The position numbers and the translations under genes are program-made. A DNA stretch of 64,000 nucleotides from Nocardioides panzhihuensis (GTDB taxonomy: Bacteria > Actinomycetota > Actinomycetes > Propionibacteriales > Nocardioidaceae): positions 5,791,501 through 5,855,500 of the forward strand of contig NZ_JACBZR010000001.1 of NCBI RefSeq assembly GCF_013408335.1. Direction: 5' to 3'. The notes under the pieces were generated by a model. The model saw only the letters and a list, made by a program, of their open reading frames with translations. It ran no database searches and had not been told where the DNA came from. Positions 40,239 to 48,004 of this stretch are shown in pieces. Numbering within the stretch: the first letter of the stretch is position 1; each line of letters begins with the position of its first letter.

Positions 40239-40426
40239 TGTCCGAACCCGTTGAGCCGAAGGAGCCGGAGTGGAAGCGCAAGCAGAGGCTGGCGCGGATC
40301 TTCGGTGACGTACTTCCCGAGACGACCAAGGACGAGCGCGAGCCGTCGGCGGAGTCGGGGGAGTCAGGCGAGTCGGCGTCGGATCGATGGCTGAAATCGC
40401 AGGTGCCGCCTCACCACGGTGGGTGA
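40238..40426 (+). CDS. Small acidic/basic protein coupled to the LCP gene
   Basis: The 62-residue product MSEPVEPKEPEWKRKQRLAR, then IFGDVLPETTKDERE, has a conserved-looking basic helix followed by a Ser/Glu-rich tail. Its ATG overlaps the LCP stop (TGATG), so it is translated with it. Similar short proteins follow other actinobacterial genes in my memory, but no function is known. Its 3' end is inside the terminator hairpin. Confidence 0.65.
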   Translation: MSEPVEPKEPEWKRKQRLARIFGDVLPETTKDEREPSAESGESGESASDRWLKSQVPPHHGG

Positions 40427-40436
40427 GACGGCACCT
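40401..40436. terminator. Bidirectional terminator hairpin
   Basis: AGGTGCCGCCTCACC (40401-40415) faces GGTGAGACGGCACCT with one mismatch and a short loop, between the convergent LCP operon and mscL. It overlaps the last codons of the small protein gene. Confidence 0.7.
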
Positions 40437-40449
40437 GGGTTCGAACCGG

Positions 40450-40800
40450 TCAGCTGCCGCTGAGGCGGTCGCGGATCTGCTTGAGGATGTCGATCTCGGT
40501 CTCGCCCGGCTCGGGCTCCGGGAAGTAACGCTCCTTGGCGTGGGTGTAGGGCTTGACGATCATGAAGTAGACCACTGCGGCCATGATGACGAAGGCGATG
40601 ACCGCGGTGAGCCAGGCGCCGAGGCTGACGCCACCCGGCTCGTAGTTCGAGAAGTTCGGCGTGCCGCCGACCTTTCCGATCAGGTCCATGATGACGTCGA
40701 CTGTGGCGGTGACCACGGAGGCGAAGGCGGCGCCCATGATGAACGCGACCGCTAGCTTGATCAGGTCGCCTTGGAGCAGGAACTTCTTGAAACCGTTCAT
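40450..40800 (-). CDS. mscL: Large-conductance mechanosensitive channel
   Basis: The 116-residue protein begins MNGFKKFLLQGDLIKLAVAF, the amphipathic helix and TM1 of MscL, followed by IMGAAFASVVT, a short extracellular loop and TM2 (LTAVIAFVIMAAVVYFMIV). The C-terminal helix EIDILKQIRDRLSG is the cytoplasmic bundle. It forms a pentameric pressure valve in the membrane. The start at 40800 has AGGAG upstream; the longer frame to 41013 is a shadow. At 116 residues it is slightly short for the family because the loop is small. Confidence 0.92.
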   Translation of the reverse strand: MNGFKKFLLQGDLIKLAVAFIMGAAFASVVTATVDVIMDLIGKVGGTPNFSNYEPGGVSLGAWLTAVIAFVIMAAVVYFMIVKPYTHAKERYFPEPEPGETEIDILKQIRDRLSGS

Positions 40801-40867
40801 GTCTTGCTTTCTCCTGTTGCTCATTGTGTGAGGTGTAGGAGACCCCGGATGTGGCGTGCTGTGGACG

Positions 40868-41527
40868 TCAGTACGCAAAGGTGAGGTAACCGCCCACCCC
40901 TGCTGATGTGACGTCCTCGACGCTGTTCGCGGCGACTCCGACGATGACCAGACGCCCCGCCGAAGCGTTCGTGACGCCGAACCCGTCGGTCTTTCCCTGT
41001 GCTGAAGAATCATCGCGGTTCGTTCCGGCGGCTCGAGGGAGGCTGAGGATCAGCGTGTCGGTGGTGACCCGGGCGGTCTCGGCGGTGGCGGGATCGGTGG
41101 CGTAGAGGTCGACGGTGTCGCCGACGTGGAGCAGCCCGGCCATCTCGGCGTCGGGGAGCCGGACGGGCACGGCGACCAGGTCGGGACGGCCTTCGGTCAA
41201 CGACGGACCCACGAGGCGTACGTCGGTGACGGGCTCGCCGCGCCGCAGCGGGGCCGCGAGCCGCTCACCGAGCGGGTCTTCGGCCAGATCTGCGGGCATG
41301 CTGCCGGGGTCGGTCTCGACGTCGGTCAGGTCGGCGGCGGTGAGGACCGTGCCGACCGGAAGATCTCGGGAGGCGACCGCCATCGTCGAGGTGTCGGGTG
41401 GGTCTGGCCGGGTGGCCGACAACCCGATCGCGACCGCCGAGGCGGTCAGCAGGAACGCCAGCAGGCGGCGATGGGCGAGGACCCCGCGGCGTACGCGGCG
41501 GGCGACGGACGTGATTCGAGTGAACAT
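40868..41527 (-). CDS. SAF-domain (CpaB/RcpC-like) exported protein
   Basis: The 219-residue protein has a basic start, one transmembrane helix (AHRRLLAFLLTASAVAIGLS) and a SAF domain (VASRDLPVGTVLTAADL..., then LRRGEPVTDVRL) as in CpaB/RcpC Flp-pilus assembly proteins and FlgA. No pilus genes are adjacent, so it may belong to a distant Flp cluster or have another envelope role. Its upstream region contains the inverted DnaA-box-like pair. Confidence 0.85.
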   Translation of the reverse strand: MFTRITSVARRVRRGVLAHRRLLAFLLTASAVAIGLSATRPDPPDTSTMAVASRDLPVGTVLTAADLTDVETDPGSMPADLAEDPLGERLAAPLRRGEPVTDVRLVGPSLTEGRPDLVAVPVRLPDAEMAGLLHVGDTVDLYATDPATAETARVTTDTLILSLPRAAGTNRDDSSAQGKTDGFGVTNASAGRLVIVGVAANSVEDVTSAGVGGYLTFAY

Positions 41528-41566
41528 GCGGGCACGCTAAGTCGCCCCCGCGGTCCCCGCATCTCA

Positions 41567-41609
41567 CTATCCACAGTCACGAACTCCCTGTGCAAAAACC
41601 TGTGGATAA
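41567..41609. repeat. Inverted pair of DnaA-box-like 9-mers
   Basis: CTATCCACA (41567-41575, plus) and TTATCCACA (41601-41609, minus, the exact consensus) face each other; with flanks they give TATCCACAG/CTGTGGATA, a 9-bp stem around 23 bp. The region between the SAF and FmdB genes is AT-rich. It may be a DnaA site, or simply a hairpin. Confidence 0.5.
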
Positions 41610-41688
41610 CCACCTGGCGAGACGTCACTTACGTCGTTCGAGCTGGCAATGCGGTGCCAACTCGGCCGACGCGAGTGACGCCTCGGCG

Positions 41689-41952
41689 TCAGTCTGAGGA
41701 GCTGGAGGCCGCGGCGGGCGCGGGCGCGGAGGTCGACGAAGAGCTCGAGTCCGAGGAGCTCGAGGTCGTCGAGCCCGAGCGGGAGTCGGTGCGGTAGAAG
41801 CCGGAGCCCTTGAAGACGACCCCGGCGGCACTGAAGACCTTGCGCAGCTTGCCGCTGCACTCGGGGCACTCGGTCAGCGAAGCCTCGCTGAAGCTCTGGA
41901 ACTGGTCGAAGGCGTGGCCGCACTCGGTGCAGGCGTACTGATAGGTGGGCAC
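41689..41952 (-). CDS. FmdB-family zinc-ribbon protein
   Basis: The 87-residue protein opens MPTYQYACTECGHAFDQFQS and has CPECSGKLRKVFSAAGVVFKG-type text: two CxxC knuckles that bind zinc, as in FmdB family members. The C-terminus is a low-complexity Ser/Asp/Ala tail. GTG 41952 follows AGGAG at short distance. The frame runs open far upstream only because of high GC; that is not coding. Confidence 0.88.
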   Translation of the reverse strand: MPTYQYACTECGHAFDQFQSFSEASLTECPECSGKLRKVFSAAGVVFKGSGFYRTDSRSGSTTSSSSDSSSSSTSAPAPAAASSSSD

Positions 41953-42010
41953 GTTTCTCCTAGACAGAATCTGGCACTCGACAGGCGCGACTGCCAATAT
42001 TAGCGAACGC

Positions 42011-42628
42011 CTAGGAGAAGCGCTGCATTCCCTCCGCGCTCGCGGCCGCTCCCACAGCCTGGTCATGGGGCTCCACGGGCACCGAGACACCGATCTCCCA
42101 CGGATAGAGGAGTACGCAGGTGAGCGTCCCAGCCGGCACCCGAGCGAGGATGCGGTCGTAGGAGCCGCCGCCCCGTCCCATTCGATGGCCCTGCAGGTCG
42201 ACGGCAAGACCCGGGACCAGTACGACGTCAGCGCCGGCGATCGCGGAGACGCCCAACCGCTCCCCACCGGGCTCCAGCAGCCCGCGGGGCGCCCGGACCA
42301 GCTCGCCGTCGTAGGCGGCCCAGTCCAGATCGTTGTCCGGCAGCAGACAGGGGAGCAGGACACGTTTTCCGGCCGCGTCCAGCTCGTCGAGAAGCGGTCC
42401 GGTGCCCGGTTCGGTGCCGATCGAGACGTAGAGCGCGACGGATGCGGCGCGGCGTACCTCTGGAATTTCGATGACCACTTGCGCCAGCGAACGCGCGAGC
42501 GAACCGAGCCCGGGGAGCCCGATGCGGCCCCGAGTGGTGAGCAGCTGGTCTCGTAAGGCAGTCTTGCGCCCCACGAAGTCAGCGGGGGCTGGACCGTCAG
42601 AACCCGGAGGGGTGTGTGAACCCGACAC
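42011..42628 (-). CDS. 5-formyltetrahydrofolate cyclo-ligase
   Basis: This enzyme converts 5-formyl-THF to 5,10-methenyl-THF with ATP. The 205-residue protein has RKTALRDQLL at the start, the substrate region VLLPCLL, and the signature GHRMGRGGGSYDR near residue 150. The GTG start at 42628 has no Shine-Dalgarno but has TAGGCT 6 nt upstream on the minus strand, sharing a palindromic -10 with the divergent pyrophosphorylase gene. Confidence 0.9.
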   Translation of the reverse strand: MSGSHTPPGSDGPAPADFVGRKTALRDQLLTTRGRIGLPGLGSLARSLAQVVIEIPEVRRAASVALYVSIGTEPGTGPLLDELDAAGKRVLLPCLLPDNDLDWAAYDGELVRAPRGLLEPGGERLGVSAIAGADVVLVPGLAVDLQGHRMGRGGGSYDRILARVPAGTLTCVLLYPWEIGVSVPVEPHDQAVGAAASAEGMQRFS

Positions 42629-42634
42629 AACGAC

Positions 42635-42644
42635 AGCCTAGGCT
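42635..42644. promoter_or_regulatory. Symmetric bidirectional -10 element
   Basis: AGCCTAGGCT is a perfect palindrome. Read either way it gives TAGGCT, ending 7 nt before ATG 42652 on the plus strand and 6 nt before GTG 42628 on the minus strand. Both genes would be leaderless and the two initiations mutually exclusive at the same bases. Confidence 0.65.
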
Positions 42645-42651
42645 TTCCTCT

Positions 42652-44028
42652 ATGGGTAGCCCAGGTTTGGCCAAGGCAATGGCGAAGATGCGCGATGCCG
42701 GCGTGGAAGACGTCGCCGTGCAGACATTCGCACATTACTACCGCCAGCTCGAGCACGGCGAGACCGGCATGATCCCGGAGGACGCGATCGAGCCGGTCGA
42801 CATCCCGTCGATCAGCGACGCCGAGGTCACCGACGAGGAGGCGCACGCCGCCATCTCGACCACCGCGGTGATCAAGCTCAACGGCGGCCTCGGCACCTCG
42901 ATGGGCATGGACCGCGCGAAGTCGCTGCTGTGCGTGCGCAAGGGTCTGAGCTTCCTGGACGTGATCGCCCGCCAGGTCCTGCACATGCGCGAGAAGTACG
43001 ACGTCCGCCTCCCGCTGCTGCTGATGAACTCCTTCCGCACCTCCGAGGACAGCCTGGCCGCGCTCGAGCGCTACCACGACCTGCCGGTCGAGGGTCTGCC
43101 GCTGGAGTTCCTGCAGAACCGCGAGCCGCGGCTGCTCGTCGACGACCTGTCCCCGGTCGAGTGGCCCAAGGACCCCGAGCTCGAGTGGTGCCCGCCGGGC
43201 CACGGCGACATCTACACCGCGCTGCTCGACACCGGGCTCCTCGACCTGCTCATCGAGCAGGGCTACGAGCGGGTCTTCGTCTCCAACTCCGACAACCTCG
43301 GCGCCGTCCCCGACGAGAAGGTCGCCGGCTGGTTCGCGAAGAGCGGAGCTCCCTTCGCGATCGAGGCCGTACGCCGCACCCCGAGCGACCGCAAGGGCGG
43401 TCACTTTGCGCGCCGCAGGTCCGACGGCCGGCTCATCCTGCGAGAGACCGCGCAGACTCGCGACGAGGACAAGGTGGCGCTGCAGGACCTCAGCCGCCAC
43501 AAGTACTGCTCGACCAACAACATCTGGTTCGACCTCAAGGCGCTCAAGAAGGTCCTGACCGAGCGCGACGGCATCCTCGGACTGCCGCTGATCCGCAACG
43601 AGAAGACCGTCGATCCCGCCGACCCGAAGACCCCGAAGGTCGTCCAGATCGAGACCGCCATGGGGGCCGCGATCGAGGTCTTCGAGGGCTCGCAGCTGAT
43701 CGAGGTCACGCGCGACCGGTTCGTACCGGTCAAGACGACCAACGACCTGCTCGTCCTCCGCTCCGACGTCTATGACATCGGCGACGACTTCGTGCTCGAC
43801 CAGGTCGCCGAGGTGGTGCCGTTCATCGACCTGGACAGCGACTACTACAAGTACGTCTCGACCTTTGACGAGCGCTTCCCCGAGGGCGCCCCGTCGTTGC
43901 GCAAGGCGTCCGCGCTGACCATCAACGGCGACTGGACCTTCGGCAAGGGCGTCCAGGTGATCGGCGCGGTCTCGCTCGACGGCGCCAACGCCGAACGGGT
44001 CGCGCCCGCCACGGTCCTCTCCGACTGA
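42652..44028 (+). CDS. UTP-glucose-1-phosphate uridylyltransferase (UDPGP type)
   Basis: This enzyme makes UDP-glucose for cell-wall and glycolipid synthesis. The 458-residue protein is of the eukaryote-like UDPGP family, not the short GalU family: LNGGLGTSMGMDRAKSLL (about 81-98) is the nucleotide loop, followed by NSDNLGAVPDE, RRTPSDRKGGH and DRFVPVKTTNDLLVLRSD. ATG 42652 is fixed by TAGGCT seven bases upstream. It opens the plus-strand block that continues with moeA/glp. Confidence 0.92.
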   Translation: MGSPGLAKAMAKMRDAGVEDVAVQTFAHYYRQLEHGETGMIPEDAIEPVDIPSISDAEVTDEEAHAAISTTAVIKLNGGLGTSMGMDRAKSLLCVRKGLSFLDVIARQVLHMREKYDVRLPLLLMNSFRTSEDSLAALERYHDLPVEGLPLEFLQNREPRLLVDDLSPVEWPKDPELEWCPPGHGDIYTALLDTGLLDLLIEQGYERVFVSNSDNLGAVPDEKVAGWFAKSGAPFAIEAVRRTPSDRKGGHFARRRSDGRLILRETAQTRDEDKVALQDLSRHKYCSTNNIWFDLKALKKVLTERDGILGLPLIRNEKTVDPADPKTPKVVQIETAMGAAIEVFEGSQLIEVTRDRFVPVKTTNDLLVLRSDVYDIGDDFVLDQVAEVVPFIDLDSDYYKYVSTFDERFPEGAPSLRKASALTINGDWTFGKGVQVIGAVSLDGANAERVAPATVLSD

Positions 44029-44108
44029 CCTACGACTGATCCACACGGGTCGAGTTGGGATGCGAGGGGCAGCGCAGAACACGGCCGCGGGCGACTAGTG
44101 TTTCCAAA

Positions 44109-45317
44109 GTGACGCCCCACGAATATCGCCAGCGCATTCTCGACGACCTCGAGCCGATGCCGGCCTACCCGCAGCCCCTGATGGACTGCCTCGGACTGGC
44201 GGTGGCCGAGGACATCCATGCCGAGGTCGCCCTGCCGAGCTTCGACAACTCCTCGATGGACGGCTACGCGGTCCGGTACGCAGATGTCGCGACGACCTCG
44301 GCCGAGACCCCGGTGCGGTTGCCGGTGCTCGGCGAGATCGGCGCCGGACAGGCGTCGCTGCTGGCGCTCCCACCTCGTGCGGCGGCGAAGATCATGACCG
44401 GCGCCCCGCTGCCGACGGGTGCCGACACGGTCGTGCCCTACGAGTGGACCGACCGCGGCGTCGCCACGGTCGAGATCCGGCAGGCGCCGAAGGAGGCCCA
44501 GCATGTCCGCTACGCGGGCGAGGACGTCACCGAGGGCGACCTGCTCGTTCCCGCGGGAACGGTGCTCGGCCCGCGTCATCTGGGGCTGATCGCCTCCGTC
44601 GGCCGCGCCCAGGTGGCGGTGCGTTCTCGGCCTCGCGTCGTCGTACTCTCGACCGGCACCGAGCTGCGCGAGCCCGGCGAGACGCTGGGCCACGATTCGA
44701 TCTACGACGGCAACTCCTTCCTCCTCGCCGGCGCGGCTCGCCGGGCCGGCGCGATCGCCTACCGCGTCGGGATCGTGCCGGACGAGCCGCGCGCATTCAT
44801 GACCGCGCTCTCCGACCAGCTCGTCCGCGCCGACCTCGTCGTCACCTCCGGCGGCGTCTCGATGGGCGACTACGACGTGGTCAAGGAGGCGCTGGCCCCG
44901 GAGGGTGTCTGGTTCGGCCCGGTCGCCATGCAGCCGGGCAAGCCCCAGGGGTTCGGCCGGATCGGCGACGAGCGCGTGCCCGTCATGTGCCTCCCGGGAA
45001 ACCCCGTCTCCTCGTTCGTCTCCTTCGAGCTCTTCGTGCTCCCCGCGCTGCGCCGGCTGATGGGCATGACCCCCGAGGCCCGACCCGTACGCCGCGCCGC
45101 CCTGACCCACGAGGTGCGCTCCCCGAAGGGCAAGGAGCAGTATCGCCGTGGTTGGTACGACGCCTCCAGCGCCACCGTCTCGCCCATCGGCGGACCGGGA
45201 TCTCACCTGATCGGTGACCTCGCCGGCGCGAACTGCCTGATCGTCGTCCCGCCGGAGACGACCTCCCTCGACAAGGCCGCCGAGGTCGACGTGATCGAGC
45301 TGGACGTGGAGTTCTGA
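44109..45317 (+). CDS. moeA: MoeA-family protein: molybdopterin molybdotransferase or the division gephyrin Glp
   Basis: The 402-residue protein has the MoeA plan: PSFDNSSMDGYAV near residue 42, the MogA-like domain with STGTELREPGE, SGGVSMGDYD and PGKPQGFG, and LPGNPVSSFVSFELF. In Corynebacterium a MoeA-like gephyrin, Glp, binds FtsZ and is encoded close to a RimJ-like gene and the membrane receptor GlpR. Here the same neighbours occur, so a division role is possible. GTG 44109 has TAGTGT seven bases upstream and is probably leaderless. The stop overlaps the moaC start. Confidence 0.88.
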   Translation: MTPHEYRQRILDDLEPMPAYPQPLMDCLGLAVAEDIHAEVALPSFDNSSMDGYAVRYADVATTSAETPVRLPVLGEIGAGQASLLALPPRAAAKIMTGAPLPTGADTVVPYEWTDRGVATVEIRQAPKEAQHVRYAGEDVTEGDLLVPAGTVLGPRHLGLIASVGRAQVAVRSRPRVVVLSTGTELREPGETLGHDSIYDGNSFLLAGAARRAGAIAYRVGIVPDEPRAFMTALSDQLVRADLVVTSGGVSMGDYDVVKEALAPEGVWFGPVAMQPGKPQGFGRIGDERVPVMCLPGNPVSSFVSFELFVLPALRRLMGMTPEARPVRRAALTHEVRSPKGKEQYRRGWYDASSATVSPIGGPGSHLIGDLAGANCLIVVPPETTSLDKAAEVDVIELDVEF

Positions 45318-45796
45318 TGGCCGCCAGCGAGCCCCGGCTCACTCACGTCGACGAGACCGGCGCCGCCCGGATGGTCGACGTCTCCGAGAAGGCGGTCACC
45401 GCCCGCGCTGCCACGGCGTCCGGACGTGTTCTGGTCTCACCTGAGGTCATCGAGCTGCTCCGCGGCGACGGCGTACCCAAGGGTGACGCGCTCGCCGTCG
45501 CCCGCATCGCCGGGATCATGGGTGCCAAGAAGACCCCCGACCTGATCCCGCTGTGCCACCCGTTGGCGGTCTCGGGCGTCAAGGTCGAGCTGAGCGTCGC
45601 CGACGACGCCGTCGAGATCACCGCGACCGTGAAGACCACCGACCGCACCGGTGTCGAGATGGAGGCGATGACCGCCGTCGCTGTCGCCGGTCTGACCGTG
45701 GTCGACATGATCAAGGCCGTCGACAAGCGAGCGGTCATCACCGATATCCGGGTCGAGACCAAGACCGGCGGAAAGTCAGGAGCTTTCCAGCGATGA
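45317..45796 (+). CDS. moaC: Cyclic pyranopterin monophosphate synthase
   Basis: The 159-residue MoaC has LTHVDETGAARMVDVSEKAVT (start region, in part), LIPLCHPLAVSGVKVEL and GVEMEAMTAVAVAGLTVVDM, with the catalytic Lys in MIKAVDK. It closes the pyranopterin ring in molybdenum cofactor synthesis. ATG 45317 overlaps the MoeA stop, and its stop overlaps the MoaB ATG. The presence of moaC and moaB supports real cofactor synthesis in this operon. Confidence 0.95.
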   Translation: MAASEPRLTHVDETGAARMVDVSEKAVTARAATASGRVLVSPEVIELLRGDGVPKGDALAVARIAGIMGAKKTPDLIPLCHPLAVSGVKVELSVADDAVEITATVKTTDRTGVEMEAMTAVAVAGLTVVDMIKAVDKRAVITDIRVETKTGGKSGAFQR

Positions 45797-46269
45797 GTCT
45801 CAGCGCGACCGTCGTCGTGGCCTCCAACCGCGCCGCGGCCGGTGTCTACGAGGACACCACCGGGCCGCTCCTGGTCGCCTTCCTGGAAGAGCTCGGCTTC
45901 GAGGTCGGGCCACCCGAGGTCGTACGCGACGGCGACCCGGTCGGCGAGGCGATCGCCCGCGCCGCCGAGGCGGGGGCACGGGTCGTCCTCACCACCGGCG
46001 GCACCGGGCTGACCCCCACCGACCGCACCCCCGAGGTCACCCGTCCGCTGCTCGACCGCGAGATCCCCGGCATCGCCGAGGGCATCAGAGCGGCCGGAGT
46101 GGCCAAGGGCATCCCGACGGCGCTACTGTCCCGCGGTCTGGCCGGTCAGATCGGAGCGTGCGTGGTGGTGAACCTTCCCGGGTCCAGGGGCGGTGTGAAG
46201 GACGCGATCGACGTATTGCGTCCAGTGCTGCCCCACGCTGTGGAGCAGTCGGTCGGCAGTGACCACTGA
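45793..46269 (+). CDS. moaB: MoaB/Mog-family molybdopterin adenylyltransferase
   Basis: The 158-residue protein has TVVVASNRAAAGVYEDTTG, VVLTTGGTGLTPTDRTPE (the molybdopterin-binding GGTG loop) and VVNLPGSRGGVKDAIDVL. It adenylylates molybdopterin before metal insertion by MoeA. Coupled to moaC by ATGA, and overlapped by the start of the next acetyltransferase gene. Confidence 0.93.
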   Translation: MSLSATVVVASNRAAAGVYEDTTGPLLVAFLEELGFEVGPPEVVRDGDPVGEAIARAAEAGARVVLTTGGTGLTPTDRTPEVTRPLLDREIPGIAEGIRAAGVAKGIPTALLSRGLAGQIGACVVVNLPGSRGGVKDAIDVLRPVLPHAVEQSVGSDH

Positions 46270-46861
46270 TCCCGGCTGGCCCGCCGTACTCTCCCACGGT
46301 GCGGTGACCGTACGTCCTCTCGACCGGACCGACGCCAAGGCGTGGACCGATGCGCGCCGCCGCTCGGCCGTTTGGCTGCACCAGTGGGACGCGACCGTGC
46401 CGCCGGGATCTACCGCCCGGCCCACGACCTTCGCGAGCCTCGTACGTCGTCTTCGGCGGCAGGCCAAGCGCGGGCTCACCTACCCGTTCGCGATCGAGGT
46501 CGACGGTGTTTTCGCTGGTCAGGTCACGGTCAACAACATCGTGCGCGGCTCGGCGCAGTTCGCCTCGATCGGCTATTGGATCGACCAGGGCTTCGCCGGG
46601 CGAGGAGTGATGCCGCTGGCGGTGGCGCTGGTCATCGACCACTGTTTCACCACCGCCAAGCTGCATCGGATCGAGATCTGTATCCGGCCGGAGAACTCCA
46701 ACTCGCTGCGCATCGTGGAGAAGCTGGGCATCAACGAGATCGGCTATGCGCCTCGCTTTCTGCATATCGACGGCGCCTGGAGAGATCACCGTATCTTCGC
46801 GATAACGGTTGAAGAATGTCACCAAGGAATGCTGGCCAGACTGGGTTTGTCACCTGAATGA
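46259..46861 (+). CDS. RimJ/RimL-type GNAT acetyltransferase
   Basis: The 200-residue GNAT has VTVRPLDRTDAKAW at the start, FAIEVDGVFAGQVTVNNI, IGYWIDQGFAGRGVMPLAVAL (acetyl-CoA loop, in part) and ENSNSLRIVEKLGINEIGYA, all typical of RimJ-type N-terminal protein acetyltransferases. GTG 46259 lies inside the end of moaB. The gene sits between molybdopterin genes and the SepX/GlpR-like gene, as in other actinobacteria. Confidence 0.88.
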   Translation: MTTDPGWPAVLSHGAVTVRPLDRTDAKAWTDARRRSAVWLHQWDATVPPGSTARPTTFASLVRRLRRQAKRGLTYPFAIEVDGVFAGQVTVNNIVRGSAQFASIGYWIDQGFAGRGVMPLAVALVIDHCFTTAKLHRIEICIRPENSNSLRIVEKLGINEIGYAPRFLHIDGAWRDHRIFAITVEECHQGMLARLGLSPE

Positions 46862-46962
46862 GGCATTGACTTCGGCGTGTCCTGCTGAAATCACACAAGT
46901 CACACGCGACACACCACAGCACGTCCGCCTACGGGCTGGTAATGGCTCCTACGCTTCTTGAC

Positions 46963-47805
46963 GTGGACCCGAGCGCACTCATCTTCGTCGCCCTCGCCGT
47001 GGCGTGGGCGGTGTACTTGGTGCCTAAAGCGCTCGAGCAGAACGCGACGGCCGAGGACGGGACGAAGAGCCGGGCGAGCGTCGCGATCTCCAAGTCCCGC
47101 AGGATCCTCGCACGCCGAGAGGCCACCAGCAAGGACTCCACCGGCCTGGTGACCGAGAAGTCGTCGAAGAAGTCCGAGCCCGAGCCCGAGGTCGAGGCGG
47201 AGATCGAGATCGACGAGGCCGAGGAGCCTGCTCCGCGACCCGTCCCGATGGCCGTACGCCGCCGCGTGGCCCGCGCCGCGGCCAAGCGCCGCAGCATCGT
47301 GCTCGGTGTGCTCGTCTTCGGTCTGGTCCTGGTCGGCGCTCTCGCCGGCTTCGGTGTCTTCGGGCCGGTGTGGATCACGATCCCGGGTGCGCTGGTCGTC
47401 GCCTGGCTGGTCACCTGCCGGTTCAGCGTGCGCCACCAGCGCGAGATCTGGGCACGGATCCCGTTCCCCGAGGACCTCCCCGAGCCCGAGCCGGCAGCCC
47501 CGCCTCGGGTCACCTTCGACATCGACCAGGACACCGGCGACCTGGTCGCCGTCGTCGAGCACGACGACACCGGCGAGCATCTCCCCGCGGGCTCCTGGAA
47601 GCCGGTGCAGACACCGCTGCCGACGTACGTCTCCAAGGAGGCCGCGCCGCGCCGCACCGTGCGCACCATCGACCTGGACGCCACCGGCGTGTGGAGCTCG
47701 GGTCGCAACGCAGCCGACTCCGAGCTCGTCCGTCAGGCCGAGGAGGCCGAGCGTGCCGCGGCCGAGGCCGCCGAGGCTGCGCGCAACCGCGCCACCGGCA
47801 CCTGA
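46963..47805 (+). CDS. SepX/GlpR-like divisome membrane protein
   Basis: The 280-residue protein has an N-terminal helix (DPSALIFVALAVAWAVYLVP), a long charged linker, a tight pair of hydrophobic helices (VLGVLVFGLVLVGALAGFG and TIPGALVVAWLVT) and a cytoplasmic C-terminal region ending in an Ala/Glu helix. Layout and context (MoeA-like, RimJ-like upstream) match Streptomyces SepX / Corynebacterium GlpR, a septal protein working with FtsZ and the gephyrin Glp. GTG 46963 is chosen because TACGCT lies 7 nt upstream; ATG 46942 is a possible longer start. Confidence 0.7.
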   Translation: MDPSALIFVALAVAWAVYLVPKALEQNATAEDGTKSRASVAISKSRRILARREATSKDSTGLVTEKSSKKSEPEPEVEAEIEIDEAEEPAPRPVPMAVRRRVARAAAKRRSIVLGVLVFGLVLVGALAGFGVFGPVWITIPGALVVAWLVTCRFSVRHQREIWARIPFPEDLPEPEPAAPPRVTFDIDQDTGDLVAVVEHDDTGEHLPAGSWKPVQTPLPTYVSKEAAPRRTVRTIDLDATGVWSSGRNAADSELVRQAEEAERAAAEAAEAARNRATGT

Positions 47806-47859
47806 AGCGATCCTGATTCGGTAACACCCGCGACGAGGTGCTAACGTTTCTCATCGCTT

Positions 47860-47935
47860 GGGGCTGTGGCGCAGTTGGTAGCGCGTCTCGTTCGCAATGA
47901 GAAGGCCAGGGGTTCGAATCCCCTCAGCTCCACCA
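47860..47935 (+). tRNA. tRNA-Ala(CGC), integration target
   Basis: Acceptor GGGGCTG/CAGCTCC, D stem GCGC/GCGC, anticodon stem TCTCG/TGAGA with loop TTCGCAA (anticodon CGC), T arm AGGGG-TTCGAAT-CCCCT, encoded CCA at 47933-47935. Its 3' part from the anticodon loop on is the attL core, so the element restored an intact gene on integration. Confidence 0.95.
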
Positions 47936-47936
47936 A
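47891..47936. other. attL core (46 bp, inside tRNA-Ala)
   Basis: The segment starts TTCGCAATGAGAAGGCC and ends CAGCTCCACCAA. It is identical, in the same orientation, to 59752-59797; the bases just outside differ on both sides. Confidence 0.95.
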
Positions 47937-47938
47937 AG

Positions 47939-47987
47939 AAGAACCCCGCCTGACCTGCGGAAACGCAGAGAGTCAGGCGGGGTTCTT
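47939..47987. terminator. Strong hairpin between tRNA-Ala and integrase
   Basis: AAGAACCCCGCCTGAC (47939-47954) pairs perfectly over 16 bp with 47972-47987; inside is a smaller CTGCG-GAAA-CGCAG hairpin. A T-rich stretch follows on the plus strand. It separates tRNA transcription from the convergent integrase and is carried by the element. Confidence 0.85.
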
Positions 47988-48004
47988 GCTTGTTTGTGCT
48001 GCCG

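Noticed and set aside
41953..44082. Upstream extension of the FmdB frame to nearly 800 codons on the minus strand
   Set aside because: It runs antisense through the pyrophosphorylase gene. FmdB proteins begin at MPTYQYxC, and a GTG with a Shine-Dalgarno is present exactly there.
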